Shown here in pieces: positions 43,046 to 53,330 of a stretch of DNA of 64,000 nt. Every line of letters starts with the position of its first letter. Position 1 is the first letter of the stretch. The notes beneath the pieces are model-generated. The model did no database searches. It was given only the letters and a program-made list of their open reading frames with translations, and had not been told where the DNA came from. The position numbers and the translations under genes are program-made. This DNA is from CBDANW01 sp965197825. Its GTDB lineage: Bacteria; Acidobacteriota; Vicinamibacteria; Marinacidobacterales; DATDRI01. The stretch spans positions 2,790,001 through 2,854,000 of the forward strand of contig CBDANW010000003.1 of NCBI GenBank assembly GCA_965197825.1, read 5' to 3'.

Positions 43046-45117
43046 TCAAACGGAAAGCTCCTCCCGGCTCGACTCCTCCCTATAGCGCACCATCACGAAA
43101 CGTTCGCCGTCGGGGGACACGTCGTAGTGCGCTGCCTCAATCTGGGCGTGAGCTTCGAAGAGTGGCCGTGGGGCTCCTGGCGCGAAGCCGTTCGTCGTGT
43201 CGATGTCGACGACCATCAACCCGCTGCCGCCGCCCTGATAGTAGAGCTCCGTCCCGTCTCTCGACCAGATGGCCCGGCGTCCTCCCTCGACGGATACGCC
43301 GTACTTCTCGCCTTCCGGAAAAGCTCTCACGTAGACCTCGATGCGGCCAGAACGGTCGGACTCGTAGGCGATCCATTGTCCGTCCGGAGAAGAACACAGG
43401 AAACTGCTCGTTGTAGGGCGTAGCAACGATGGTCTTCCTCGCTCCGTCTTCAAGAGAGATGGCGATGGCATCCCATCCAGTGTCCGGCCTCCTTTCGTTG
43501 ATGGCCAGCCACCTCCCATCTGGGGACCAGGATACCGCCCATCCGGTGTAGTCGAGATCGATCAGATGCTTGTCGTCTCCCGAGCCATCGGCGGCCCTGG
43601 TCTTGATTTCAGTGGTGGTCGAATAAGCAAAGCGCCGGCCGTCGGGGCTCCAGACAGGAGTACCCCCCTCTATCTCGTCGCCGGTTAGATTGGTTGAGCC
43701 TCCGCGTTCGAGGTCGAACCTCCATACGTCATAGCGCGCGCTAGCGGAATCTTGGATGCCGATCAGAACAAAACGCCCATCGGGGGAAAACCGAGGAAGG
43801 TAAGCATTCGCTGAAAGTTCTTGCAGTGTTTCGACGACTTCTTCGGAACGGTTGACTAGCACGAAGGTGCCGCCACCCGTTGACCCCGCAGGGACGTAGG
43901 CAAGGGTGCCGTCGCTGCCGAGCGTGAATTGCGGGAAGCCGAAGCCGCCCCGCTCGACGCCTTCTATTAACGGAACGGCCTCCCCGTACGTCTCGAGTCG
44001 ATCGACGTCGAACGGCACAGCCCAAAGCGTGCTGCTGCGGCCAAAGATCAGATGACCCGTCGGCGAGAAGCGCGCGCCGGCGCATTCGAAAAACAATTTC
44101 GTGTCGCCTCCGTCCCGTGGATGAATAGCGACGTGATGGCGTCGACGTTCCAATGACGTGAAGAGCACGTTCTTGCCATCCGGAAGGAGCTGAGGGTGAC
44201 CATGAATAGCCGCCGGGCCTCCCAGGGTGGTGACCACTTCCGGCTCACCCCCTTCCGCGGAGATTTGAACGAGTCCCGAGCCCCCGCCAAAGATGATGCT
44301 GTCTTCCTCGGTCCACGTCGCCGCCCAGAATATGGGCGCAGGGCCGAGCCTCACGTGCGCTCCGCCCAGAAGCGAAATCTTTCGCAGTTCGCCCGCGGCG
44401 AAAAACGCCACCCAGCGACCTTCTGGGGAGATTGTGGGGTGTCTCGCGAGCTCGGTACCAGCGATAGGAACGGGCTCCAGCTCGTCCATCGAGCGCCGAA
44501 ACAACTGTGGGATCCCGTTCCGCTCGCCTTCGTACACCAGCGTTCGTCCGTCAGGAGAAAGCGTCAGGGAAGCGCGCGGATTCGACCCGGTTAGGCGGTC
44601 AGTGCGGGGTAGATGGATCGAAAAACGGGACGGTGGGGTTCGACGAGGAATCGTCCCGACGCATGAGAGCGGCAACAACGAGTCCCGTGATGATCGAAGC
44701 GATCAAGACTCCCGCAACCAAGCGCTTGGTGCTTTCAGCATGCCCTTGGGTGGTCACTCCTCCGTCGGTACGAGGCTCTTTGAGCTCCAATCGGGCATCG
44801 GCAATGTCGTGCAGCCGCTCGCGCGAGTCTTTCTGAAGGCACCTCGACAGAAGGCGTCGCACAGTCGGCGATAGCGTCGACGGCAACGCTTCCCAGTCGG
44901 GCTCGAGCTGCAGGATTCTCGAGAGTGAATCCGTGGCCGTTTCTCCGCCGAAGGCGAGCTTCCCCGTCAGCGCTTCGTAGAGACAACAGCCGAACGCCCA
45001 GATGTCCGTGCGCTTGTCGACCGGCTTTCCTCGCGCCTGCTCGGGGCTCATGTAGGACGCCGTGCCCAGAATCACGCCGAGCGCGGTGCCTTTGGTCAAC
45101 GTCGGCGATTGCGAGGT
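43046..45117 (-). pseudogene. kinase-TolB gene K3, truncated and frameshifted
   Basis: The 5' end lies in the kinase activation segment (TKGTALGVILGTASYMSPEQ); the glycine loop and catalytic HRD are missing upstream of 45117. The kinase C-lobe (DERTDIW-like: DKRTDIWAFGCCLYEALTGK) and a membrane helix (LVAGVLIASIITGLVVAALM) follow. After a frameshift near 44620 the propeller continues (LTLSPDGRTLVYEGERNGIP; RFSPDGRFVLIGIQDSASA; WSPDGRRFAYSTTTEIKT). A second shift near 43410 leads to CSSPDGQWIAYESDRSGRIE and the end VRYREESSREELSV. The expected NWFxEL tail is missing, so both ends are incomplete. Confidence 0.85.
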
Positions 45118-45296
45118 TTGTCAGGTCCATAACGGTTATCTGGCCGAGCAGGACTACGGCAAAGAGGTTGATGGAGCGGTACAGGCGCTCAGGGAGTCAG
45201 GTATCGGAACCTGTGCCTATCTACTACATTAACCGTAAGAAGCCGCTTGACTTTGCAGCGTGTGCACGGATACTTTCACACACGAAGGGCCGGCCA

Positions 45297-45542
45297 TGCC
45301 ACTGACTCCCAACACTAAGCTGGGTGGTTATGAGATCCTCGCCGCCATTGGTGCGGGAGGTATGGGCGAAGTCTACCGTGCCCGGGATACCAAGCTCGGG
45401 CGTGAAGTTGCCATCAAAGTACGGCGAGCACTTTTTGATGCTCGAGATGGGAGAGGCCGGAGGGGAACTAGAGCTCAGTGTTGTTCTCAACTGGTTTGAT
45501 GAGTTGAAGGAACGGCTCGCGCGAAAGCGAGGGGTCATCTGA
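45297..45542 (+). pseudogene. kinase-TolB gene K4, internal-deletion relic
   Basis: The start codon at 45297 begins a normal kinase N-terminus (MPLTPNTKLGGYEILAAIGA, then GGMGEVYRARDTKLGREVAI). At about 45421 the sequence jumps to the last residues of a TolB domain, VVLNWFDELKERLARKRGVI, in another frame. More than 2 kb of coding sequence has been deleted. The region just before it (45118-45296) has no recognisable gene. Confidence 0.75.
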
Positions 45543-45555
45543 ACGGACACCGCCA

Positions 45556-46860
45556 TCATGCGATCTTCCTGGCGGTAGAAGAGCTCGTCGCCCTTGGGAG
45601 ACCAGAGGGGCTCTCTTCCTCCATCGACGGATGCGGTGACGCGTTCTCCGAGATCCGGAAAACGGTCGATGTAAATCTCGTCCTGTCCGGACTCGTCCGA
45701 TTGGTAGGCGAGCCAACGGCCGTCGGGCGAGAGGTCTGGTTGTTGCTCGCTGGGCTCCGATACGATAAGCGGGCGAGCATCCCCTTTACGCGTGGAAACC
45801 CAGATATCGCCTCGCGTAGCGGTGGCGAAAATTTCTGGCCGACCTGGTCGGGAAGTGGCTCGCGAAAGTGCACCGAGGTCGGGCGAGGCGGGTCGGGGAT
45901 GAGGAAGTAAACCGCTGCGCTTGCCACGATCGCACCCACGACGGCCCCCAGGGCTGTGTGGACGTGGCGACGGCTCTGCGAGGCCGGAGCTTCGTAACTA
46001 GGTGCCGTATCTGCAGTCGCTAACTGAATGCGTGCATCGCCAATGTCCCGCAACCGGCCTCGCGAAGCCTTACGAAGGCATCGCTCGAGGAGCTCTCGCA
46101 GTCGCCAAGGAGTCGATGCGGGAAGCGAGCCCCAGTCTGGCTCGCGATGGACGACGGCCGCGAGGATGTCGGTGACGGTATCTCCGCCGAAGGCGATTTT
46201 CCCTGTCAGGGCTTCGTAGAGACAGCACCCGAACGCCCATATGTCCGTGCGCTTGTCGACCGGCTTTCCTCGCGCCTGCTCCGGGCTCGTGTAAGACGCC
46301 GTGCCCAGAATCACGCCGAGTGCTGTGCCCTTGGTCAGCGTCGGCGATTGCGACATGGCCTCGGAAACCTCTTCTTCAGGCGTAAACGCCTTCACAAGAC
46401 CAAAATCCAGAATCTTGAGCTTCCCCTCGGGCGTGATTTTGACGTTCGCCGGCTTCAAGTCGCGGTGGATGATGCCTTTCTCGTGAGCGGCTTCGAGACC
46501 CTCGGCCATCTGGATGAACAACGGGAGTGCTTCATCAACTGGGATCGGACCTTTCGCGATGCGCTCCGCGAGCGTCTCTCCCTCCACAAGCTCCATGACC
46601 AAGAAGGGCTTGCCTTGGGACTCCTCGACTCCATAGAGCGTGGCGATTCCAGGATGATTCAGTGCTGCGAGGAGCCTCGCTTCCCGCTCGAAGCGGGCTA
46701 ACTTTTGCGGATGTTGCGTGAACTCTTCGGGAAGGACTTTGATGGCGACTTCACGGCCGAGTTTTGTGTCCCTAGCGCGGTACACCTCACCCATGCCCCC
46801 GGCCCCGAGGGGGGAGAGGATCTCATAGGATCCAAGCTTGTCGCCGGCCATGAGAGGCAT
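45556..46860 (-). pseudogene. kinase-TolB gene K5, intact kinase domain with degraded propeller
   Basis: From ATG 46860 the kinase domain is complete: the glycine loop PLGAGGMGEVYRAR, VAIK lysine, HRDLKPANVK, DFGLVKAF, and TSPEQARGKPVDKRTDIWAF, followed by a membrane helix (TALGAVVGAIVASAAVYFLI). After PDPPRPTSVHFREPLPDQV the TolB part is lost by deletion and frameshift; the final frame is unrelated in meaning, while the correct residues (PLWSPKGDELFYRQEDRMMA) appear in another frame. A shortened kinase of about 360 meaningful residues could still be made and be active in the cytoplasm, without its extracytoplasmic domain. Confidence 0.75.
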
Positions 46861-47054
46861 ATTCTTTTCGACCCGTAAAGCCGACATCGTATGGCATGAA
46901 GATGTTTGGGGCAACCCCGCTCTTGAGGAGGTTGCCGGTCCTTTTTCTCGTCTCAATAGACGAGTTGCTCTACATCCATCGATCCTCTCGGCGGAAGCCG
47001 GATTTGCATCCCGGTGAGGAAATCCTTAACCTCGCTTGTTTGGCGAGGGCCTCC

Positions 47055-47435
47055 ATGGAAAAACCCGAGTTCGATCTCATTGCCCGCCACATCGTCGCGG
47101 TGAAAGATCTAGGTGGGGCGGACCGCCTCTTCGGCGGGACGATGCTCGCCTGGCTGGACGAAGCGGGGGCAAGCTACGCCATGCTCCAGGCCCTGGTCAC
47201 GGGCCTGGTGACCCGCCACATCGAGGAGATAGATTTCATCGCTCCGGGCAGGATGGGAGACGTGCTCGGCATCTACGGCCGGGTCGCCAAGACGGGTAGG
47301 ACCTCGATCTCGATCGAAATGCAGGTGCTGGCCGAAGACCCGGCTAGCTCGGCGACTCGGGAGATCGTCCACACCACGTTCGTCTTCGTTGCGGTGGACA
47401 AGTGGGGCAAGAAGACGTCGATTCGCAGAAAATGA
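47055..47435 (+). CDS. acyl-CoA thioesterase (hotdog fold)
   Basis: About 126 residues from ATG 47055; upstream in-frame codons have no family similarity. The hotdog core is visible: GGADRLFGGTMLAWLDEAGA with the catalytic acidic residue in the LDEAGA helix, IEEIDFIAPGRMGDVLGIYG and VHTTFVFVAVDKWGKK. This is the YciA-like cytosolic acyl-CoA thioesterase type, usually a hexamer acting on medium to long acyl-CoAs. It converges with ispG; the two stops are adjacent at 47435/47436. Confidence 0.87.
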   Translation: MEKPEFDLIARHIVAVKDLGGADRLFGGTMLAWLDEAGASYAMLQALVTGLVTRHIEEIDFIAPGRMGDVLGIYGRVAKTGRTSISIEMQVLAEDPASSATREIVHTTFVFVAVDKWGKKTSIRRK

Positions 47436-48590
47436 TCACGCCTTGGTGGGAGAGGTGCGGATCTCGATCAGGCGATCGAGCTCCCGGCGCAAGTGCGAGA
47501 TGATCTCGTCGTAAGAAAAAGCTCCGACCGTCTCTTCGCCACGCTTCAGGTTGACGAAGCGGGGCCCGCACCACAACCCCAGATCGGCATCGTCGGTCTC
47601 ACCCGGCCCGTTCACCCGGCATCCCATCACCGCGATGGTGAGGGCGTGCTCTTGCGCATACGCGGTGAGCTCGCGAACCTTTTCCGCCAACTCCACGAAC
47701 TGCTCGTTCTCGACTCGGGAGCAGGACGGGCAGGAGATGATGTTGAGGCGATCGTTGTCGAACTCGGGAACGGATCGAAAGCGTCCGGAGGCGATGTCTT
47801 CCAGGATTTCATGCCCGACCCCGACCTCTTCATGCTTGCGCGGGTTGGGCAGAGTCAAGGACACTCGTATCGTGTCTCCTATTCCGCGCGCCAAGAGCTG
47901 CTCGAAGGCGATACGGGTCTTGATGACTCCGTCCGGTGGGAGCCCTGCCTCGGTGACACCAAGGTGCAAAGGAATCTCCGGACGCTCCGACGCGAAGCGC
48001 GTGTTGGCGTCCACGACCTTCGCGGGATCGGAGTCCTTGAGGGAAACGCAGTACCGAGTGAACCCGATGTCGTCCAGCATTTCTACATGCTCGAGGGCCG
48101 ACGCGACCATGGCACCGACCGAATCGTCGCCGAATTTTTCCGTAATCACGGGATCCACCGAGCCGCAGTTGACGCCGACGCGCATGGCACAGTCGTTTTC
48201 CGCGGCCACATCGGCCAAGTAGCGAACTTTGTCACGGACCGGCCGCGACCGTTCATGGTGATAGAGATGACCGGGGTTGTATCGGATCTTGTCGACGAAG
48301 GGCGCTACGACTTCCGCGAGGCGGTAGTTTTCCTGAAGGTCCACGGAAAGATTGGCCGGCGTTCGTTCACGGATGGCGCGCAAGGCTTCCGCGTCCTTGG
48401 TGCTGTCCACGGCCACCCGCACGACCCCCGCACCAGCTTGGCGAAGTGCTTCGGCCTGTGCGGCCGTGGCCTCGACATCCTGCGTCTTGGTGGCGCACAT
48501 GCTCTGGACGGCGATCGGTTCGCCGCCGCCGATGCTAATCCCACCGATGCGAATGCGGCGGGTCTGGTTTCGCGGTGTGCTTTGACCCAT
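47436..48590 (-). CDS. ispG: 4-hydroxy-3-methylbut-2-enyl diphosphate synthase
   Basis: About 384 residues from the ATG at 48590, which lies eight bases after the stop of the upstream gene. It has the TIM-barrel start GISIGGGEPIAVQSMCATKT, the ERTPANLSVDLQENYRLAE segment, and the [4Fe-4S] ligands in CPSCSRVE and MGCRVNGPGETDDAD. It converts MEcPP to HMBPP in the non-mevalonate isoprenoid pathway using electrons from ferredoxin or flavodoxin. Probably co-transcribed with the upstream TlpA-like gene. Intact. Confidence 0.95.
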   Translation of the reverse strand: MGQSTPRNQTRRIRIGGISIGGGEPIAVQSMCATKTQDVEATAAQAEALRQAGAGVVRVAVDSTKDAEALRAIRERTPANLSVDLQENYRLAEVVAPFVDKIRYNPGHLYHHERSRPVRDKVRYLADVAAENDCAMRVGVNCGSVDPVITEKFGDDSVGAMVASALEHVEMLDDIGFTRYCVSLKDSDPAKVVDANTRFASERPEIPLHLGVTEAGLPPDGVIKTRIAFEQLLARGIGDTIRVSLTLPNPRKHEEVGVGHEILEDIASGRFRSVPEFDNDRLNIISCPSCSRVENEQFVELAEKVRELTAYAQEHALTIAVMGCRVNGPGETDDADLGLWCGPRFVNLKRGEETVGAFSYDEIISHLRRELDRLIEIRTSPTKA

Positions 48591-48598
48591 AGCGATTA

Positions 48599-49474
48599 TT
48601 AGTCCCCTTGAACCAGGTTCTCCAACGTCGCCAGGTCTTGGTAGTTGAAAAGTAGCTCTCCGATCGTCCCATCGGAGGCGACCCAAAACATTGCCGGAAA
48701 CACGTTGATATTGCCGAAAGCGGCGCGGGTCTCCTCATCCAACATCGCAACGGGGTACTCGATTCCCCTGTCCGCGATGAACTTGCGTCTCTCACGATCC
48801 GACACTTTCAGCTCCAGCACATCATCAACGTTCAGCCCGAGGATCTCGAGCTCGGTCGACCCGTACTTCTTGTAGAGCTCGACCATGCTCGGCGTGATCC
48901 GGCGGCAAATAGGACAGCGGGTCTCCCAAAAAAAGATCATGGCGTTCTTACCGAGGAGATCTTGATTCGTAATCGTCTCTCCATCCAACGTGCTGACTTC
49001 GAACGCCGGAACCGGCCTTCCCACCCACCCAACGACCTTGACCTGCGAGCCTCTTTTTTCGACGAACTCGTCGATCTCTTCTTCATCGATAGAAGCGATC
49101 TCGCCGGAAGCTTCATCCAACAAGATGAGCTCAGGCATTCGCGGCTCCGACGTCATGACGGTAAGGAGCAACCGAACGCCATCGGGATGGATCCGATAGT
49201 CATCGGCGATGTCCCCGATCGCGGGGATCTCACCGGTGGCCCGAAACTCGCTCTGTAAGTATGCGGGCAGCGCGAAGAAGACTTCATAGAGACGACCCAG
49301 GTACTCCAGCTGGTCGGCGGTCAGCTGGTCGTTGTTATGGAGGTCCGAGAAATCCACGCGACCACCCTCCTCGGCCATCATGACTCTCACCAGCCCGTGA
49401 GCGCCGGTCTCGACGTCGGTGAGAGGAGGCTCGGCGCATGCACCGAGAGCGACCAGCAAAAGGAACTTCTTCAT
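48599..49474 (-). CDS. TlpA/ResA-like thioredoxin-fold lipoprotein
   Basis: The 291-residue protein starts with a lipoprotein signal (MKKFLLLVALGACAEPPLTD, lipobox LGAC). A thioredoxin-like domain occupies about residues 150-290, with the redox motif CPIC in FFWETRCPICRRITPSM and the AMFWVASDGTIGELLFN strand. The first 150 residues form a separate N-terminal region (YLGRLYEVFFALPAYLQSEF). Family members act as membrane-anchored thiol reductases or oxidases, for example in cytochrome c maturation. It may be co-transcribed with ispG, whose product needs an iron-sulfur cluster, but a direct link is not shown. Confidence 0.88.
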   Translation of the reverse strand: MKKFLLLVALGACAEPPLTDVETGAHGLVRVMMAEEGGRVDFSDLHNNDQLTADQLEYLGRLYEVFFALPAYLQSEFRATGEIPAIGDIADDYRIHPDGVRLLLTVMTSEPRMPELILLDEASGEIASIDEEEIDEFVEKRGSQVKVVGWVGRPVPAFEVSTLDGETITNQDLLGKNAMIFFWETRCPICRRITPSMVELYKKYGSTELEILGLNVDDVLELKVSDRERRKFIADRGIEYPVAMLDEETRAAFGNINVFPAMFWVASDGTIGELLFNYQDLATLENLVQGD

Positions 49475-49583
49475 GACCTAGTTAGTGTCACCCGGTTCCG
49501 GGTTGGCTGCAAGTCGCCCGGCCGACTTGCCGATTCTGGTTGTACAAAAACGAGTCTCCGGATAGCATGGGCCTGGAGGGCTC

Positions 49584-49922
49584 ATGGAGAAAAGATCGCA
49601 GGCGCGGCTCGTCCCGGAAGGTTCCCTCAAATGTACGGTCGAGTGGGAAAAGGGACAGGAGCCCGGCCGGGTCCACAACATCTCCCCTCAAGGTGCTCTC
49701 CTGGAATCCAAGACTGATTTTGGTATCAGTAAGATCAAGCTTATCTTGAACTTCGATGGAAGTGGTGAATCCATCACCTTGGACGCCGCCATCCGTTGGC
49801 ACGCCGTTTCACCCCAAGACCAGACCGATCACTACGGACTGGTCTTCCGAGCTTTGGATGACGTCACGCAGCGAAGACTGAGCGAAGCCATCCGCGTCCT
49901 TATGGAGCAGCAGCCCAGTTAA
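49584..49922 (+). CDS. PilZ-domain protein
   Basis: The 112-residue protein is a single PilZ domain. The c-di-GMP-binding motifs are present as a basic Arg-x3-Arg-like N-terminus (EKRSQAR) and NISPQGALLES, a variant of the D/N-x-S-x-x-G motif. It would act as a c-di-GMP effector or an adaptor. Its operon context is uninformative: it precedes a separate aminotransferase gene by 69 bp. Confidence 0.82.
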   Translation: MEKRSQARLVPEGSLKCTVEWEKGQEPGRVHNISPQGALLESKTDFGISKIKLILNFDGSGESITLDAAIRWHAVSPQDQTDHYGLVFRALDDVTQRRLSEAIRVLMEQQPS

Positions 49923-49991
49923 GAAAGCTAAGCCAGCTAAGGAAGCCGAAGAGAATTTCCCTCTCGTCGGCTACGTCCCGGCCGCAGCGTC

Positions 49992-51116
49992 ATGCGATTC
50001 GAAACCTTCCGAGTGGAAAGGATGCAATCGGTCTGGGAGAACCGCGTCCGGTTCAACCTCTCGGAGAGCGGTGTAAAACCTCTCCGCCTGGAAGAGCTCC
50101 TCGATCCCGCGGCGCTCGGCGACACGCCCCTCGGCTACCCACAAACCAGCGGCAGCCAAGAGCTCCGCGAGTTGGTGAGCGATCTCTATCCCGGCTCCGA
50201 CGCGACGAACGTGCTCGTGACCAACGGGGCCGCGGAGGCCAACTTCATCAGCGTTCTCAACTTGGTGGAACCGGGCGACGACGTCGTGGTGATGTTCCCC
50301 AACTACATGCAGATCTGGGGGCTGGCGCGATCGCTCAAAGCCAACGTGAAGCCACTACCCTTGCGAGAGGAAAACAACTGGCGTCCCGACCTGGATGAGC
50401 TTGCCGGCGCTGTCAGCGACAAGACGCGCCTCATCGCCATTTGCAACCCCAACAACCCAACCGGTGTCATGGCGCGCGACGACGACCTGCGCGAGATCTG
50501 TAAAGTCGCGGGGAAAGTTGGGGCTTGGATCCTTGCCGATGAGGTCTACACCGGAGCGGAGCTCGGAGATGAGCCGTCGGCAACGCTGTGGGGTTGGTAC
50601 GACCGGCTGTTGGTCACCTGCGGGCTTTCCAAAGCGTATGGACTCCCTGGACTTCGGATCGGTTGGGTGGTCGGTCCGGTGGATCAGGTGGAAGAGCTGT
50701 GGTCGTACAAGGACTACACGACCATCGGCCCCGGTGCGCTGTCGGAGAAGCTGGCGCGGGTGGCTTTGGGACCGAAAAAGCGTCACCAGATCCTGGAGCG
50801 AACCCGAACGATCCTCCGCAGTCAGTTGCCTCTGGTGGAGCAGTGGGTCGAGGAGCAGCGTGGACTGTTCTCCATGGTGCGACCGCAGGCGGGCGCCATC
50901 GCGTATCTTCGTTACGATATAGACGTGAGCTCCACCGAGCTCATCACGCGCCTGCGCGAGGAAAAAAGCGTTCTGGTCGTGCCGGGGGATCACTTTGGAA
51001 TGGATCATTACGTACGGATCGGCTTCGGCTACGATCGCGAGAATTTGGAGAAGGGTCTGGGACTTTTCTCCGAGCTCTTAGAAACGATTCGCTCCGAGGT
51101 CGCCACCAAGCCTTAA
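49992..51116 (+). CDS. PLP-dependent aminotransferase, class I/II
   Basis: The 374-residue fold-type I aminotransferase has the N-terminal FNLSESGVKPLRLEELL, the AICNPNNPTGVMARDD motif, the PLP-contacting Asp in WILADEVYTGAELGD, and the Schiff-base lysine in TCGLSKAYGLPGLRIGWV. It is placed directly before homoserine dehydrogenase (17 bp gap) on the same strand. This suggests an amino-acid-metabolic role, perhaps with an aspartate-family intermediate; the substrate is not certain. Intact. Confidence 0.88.
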   Translation: MRFETFRVERMQSVWENRVRFNLSESGVKPLRLEELLDPAALGDTPLGYPQTSGSQELRELVSDLYPGSDATNVLVTNGAAEANFISVLNLVEPGDDVVVMFPNYMQIWGLARSLKANVKPLPLREENNWRPDLDELAGAVSDKTRLIAICNPNNPTGVMARDDDLREICKVAGKVGAWILADEVYTGAELGDEPSATLWGWYDRLLVTCGLSKAYGLPGLRIGWVVGPVDQVEELWSYKDYTTIGPGALSEKLARVALGPKKRHQILERTRTILRSQLPLVEQWVEEQRGLFSMVRPQAGAIAYLRYDIDVSSTELITRLREEKSVLVVPGDHFGMDHYVRIGFGYDRENLEKGLGLFSELLETIRSEVATKP

Positions 51117-51133
51117 CTGTCCCCTGTTAATAG

Positions 51134-52204
51134 ATGCCAATGGAGCTCACGCTTGGTCTCATTGGCTTCGGGAACGCGGGACGGGCTTTCGTCCGGCTCT
51201 TGCTCTCCGAGCGTCGTGAGCTGCTCCGCCGCTACGACCTTTCCTTCCGAGTTACCGGCATCACCACCAGATTCCACGGGTCCGCGATCGATCCCGACGG
51301 ACTGGACTGCAAGAAGGCGTTGCGATGCGCTGATGCCGGCAAGTCGATCGCGGATCTCCACGTAGGAATCCCAGTCACCAATGCACTGGATCTCATCCGC
51401 CGTAGACCGGCGCGCCTCGTCTGCGAAATCACGACTCTCAATCCTTGGACCGGCCGGCCGGCATTGGATCACATCCGAGTCGCCCTACAGAAAGGCATCC
51501 ACGTCGTCACCGCCAACAAGGGCCCGGTCGCCATCGCGTACCGGGAGCTCAGCCAACTGGCTCGGAAGAAAAAACTGGCGTTCCGATTCGAGGGAACAGT
51601 TCTGGACGGGACGCCGGTCTTTAACCTCGTCGAGCACACGCTTCTCGGAACGCAGATTCTCGGATTTCACGGCATCCTCAACAGCACCAGCAATCTCGTT
51701 CTCTCCGAGATGGAAGAGGGGAGAGGCCGCGAGAGTGCGCTCGAAAAAGCCCGCGCCATGGGAGTGGCGGAGGCCGATGCCAGCCACGACATCGAAGGAT
51801 GGGACACCGCCACCAAGACGGCGGTGCTGGCCAACGTTCTCCTGGACGCCAACCTTCGACCCACGGATGTGACGCGCATGGGAATCGGCGCGGTGAGGCC
51901 AGAGGACTTGAAACGGGCGCGCCAGAAGGGAAAGGCTCTTCGGCTCATTGGCCGGGCGAGCCGCGAGGGTAAGAAGGTCAGAGCGAGGGTCGCGCCGGAG
52001 CTCTTGGACTCGAGCGACCTTCTATCCACAATTCGCGGAACAACGAACGCGCTGGCCATCCAGACCGACACCATGAAAGAGCTCGTTGTCGTGGAGAAGG
52101 ACTCCGGCATCGAGCAAACCGCCTACGCGCTGCTCTCCGATGTCCTGGCCGTTGCCACCGGACCGTTCCAACTCCAAGCCACCACGAAGTTGGAACGGTC
52201 CTAG
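51134..52204 (+). CDS. hom: homoserine dehydrogenase
   Basis: The 356-residue protein has the NAD(P)-binding motif GLIGFGNAGRAF at the N-terminus, TTLNPWTGRPALDHIRVALQ, the hallmark VVTANKGPVAIAYRELSQLA, and the catalytic-domain motifs GTPVFNLVEHTLLGTQILG, LNSTSNLVLSEMEEGRGRE and GVAEADASHDIEGWDTATK. It reduces aspartate semialdehyde to homoserine for threonine and methionine synthesis. There is no C-terminal ACT domain, so it is the short type. The start at 51134 (or two codons later) is just after the aminotransferase gene. A decayed duplicate exists at 3529-4174. Confidence 0.93.
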   Translation: MPMELTLGLIGFGNAGRAFVRLLLSERRELLRRYDLSFRVTGITTRFHGSAIDPDGLDCKKALRCADAGKSIADLHVGIPVTNALDLIRRRPARLVCEITTLNPWTGRPALDHIRVALQKGIHVVTANKGPVAIAYRELSQLARKKKLAFRFEGTVLDGTPVFNLVEHTLLGTQILGFHGILNSTSNLVLSEMEEGRGRESALEKARAMGVAEADASHDIEGWDTATKTAVLANVLLDANLRPTDVTRMGIGAVRPEDLKRARQKGKALRLIGRASREGKKVRARVAPELLDSSDLLSTIRGTTNALAIQTDTMKELVVVEKDSGIEQTAYALLSDVLAVATGPFQLQATTKLERS

Positions 52205-52285
52205 CTCACTGGCCAAGCCGTAAGTCGGTGTGGTATCATTATTTATTCCGGCGGTTCAGCACACACTTTTCAGAAGGAGGTCCCC

Positions 52286-53330
52286 GTGGCTCTTAAGGAC
52301 TTCATCAAGTCCCAGTTCATAGAGGTCGTCGAGTGGCTCGATGACTCCGGCGGACACCATGGTCTACCGGTTCCCGGTCCAGGGGCAGGAGATCAAAATG
52401 GGCGCCCGCCTGACGGTGCGGGAGGGCCAATTCGCCGTCTTCGTAAACGAGGGCCGTATCGCCGACGTCTTCAATCCCGGCCTGCACGCGCTCTCGACTC
52501 GGAACCTCCCCATCCTCACCAAGCTCATGGCGTGGAAGTATGGCTTCAACTCGCCTTTCAAGGCCGAGGTCTATTTCGTCTCGGCACGCCAGTTCATCGA
52601 CCAGAAATGGGGAACCTCGAATCCGGTGATGCTCCGCGATCCCGAGCTGGGCGCGATCCGTCTGCGTGCCTTCGGGATCTTCTCGTTCAAGGTCGACGAT
52701 CCCGCCGTGTTCATGAAGGAAATCGTGGGAACCGACGGGCACTTCACAACCGAAAAGATCAACGGTCAGTTGAAGGGCCTTACGATCTCCGGCTTCAGCG
52801 ACCTGCTCGCGGAATCCAACATCGCCGCGTCCGACCTGGCCTCGAAATACGACGAGCTGTCAGCCAAAGCAAAAGCGAAGCTCGATTTGGAGTTCAAGAT
52901 CCACGGCTTATCGCTTTCCAAGTTCTACGTAGAGAATATTTCCCTGCCCGCCGAGGTCGAGAAGATGCTCGACAAGCGCGCCAGCATGGGCGTGGTGAGC
53001 GACCTGAACCGCTTCACGCAGTTTCAAACCGCTAAGGCGATCGAAACGGCGGCCGAGAATCCTGGCGGTGTCGCCGGAGCCGGAGTCGGCATCGGTGCCG
53101 GTGTCGCGATGGGACAGTCGATGATGGGAGCCATGGGCAACCAAGCCCAGGCGGCTCAAGCACCATCCAGCGCCAGCACGACCTGCGTCAAGTGCGCGAA
53201 GTCCATCACCGTCGGATTGGCCTTCTGCAGTCACTGCGGTGCGCCGCAAGAGCGAAGCTGCTCCAAGTGCAAGGCGGCGGTGACGCCCGGCGCCAAGTTC
53301 TGCTCCTCCTGCGGTACCGCCCTCGCGTAG
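52286..53330 (+). pseudogene. SPFH-domain / zinc-ribbon protein with an N-terminal frameshift
   Basis: A strong site AAGGAGGT precedes the GTG at 52286, which starts ALKDFIKSQFIEVVEWLDDS, the conserved N-terminus of YdjI-type SPFH (virion-core-like) proteins. Near 52345-52360 the correct frame changes: the body continues as DTMVYRFPVQGQEIKMGARL and runs open to 53330. The body has an SPFH domain (FAVFVNEGRIADVFNPGLHA; EVYFVSARQFIDQKWGTSNP) and a C-terminal pair of zinc ribbons (CVKCAKSITVGLAFCSHCG; CSKCKAAVTPGAKFCSSCG). A single base added or lost would explain it. If the frameshift is a sequencing artefact the gene is intact; otherwise it is broken early. Role of the family: membrane-associated stress or organising protein. 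Confidence 0.8.
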
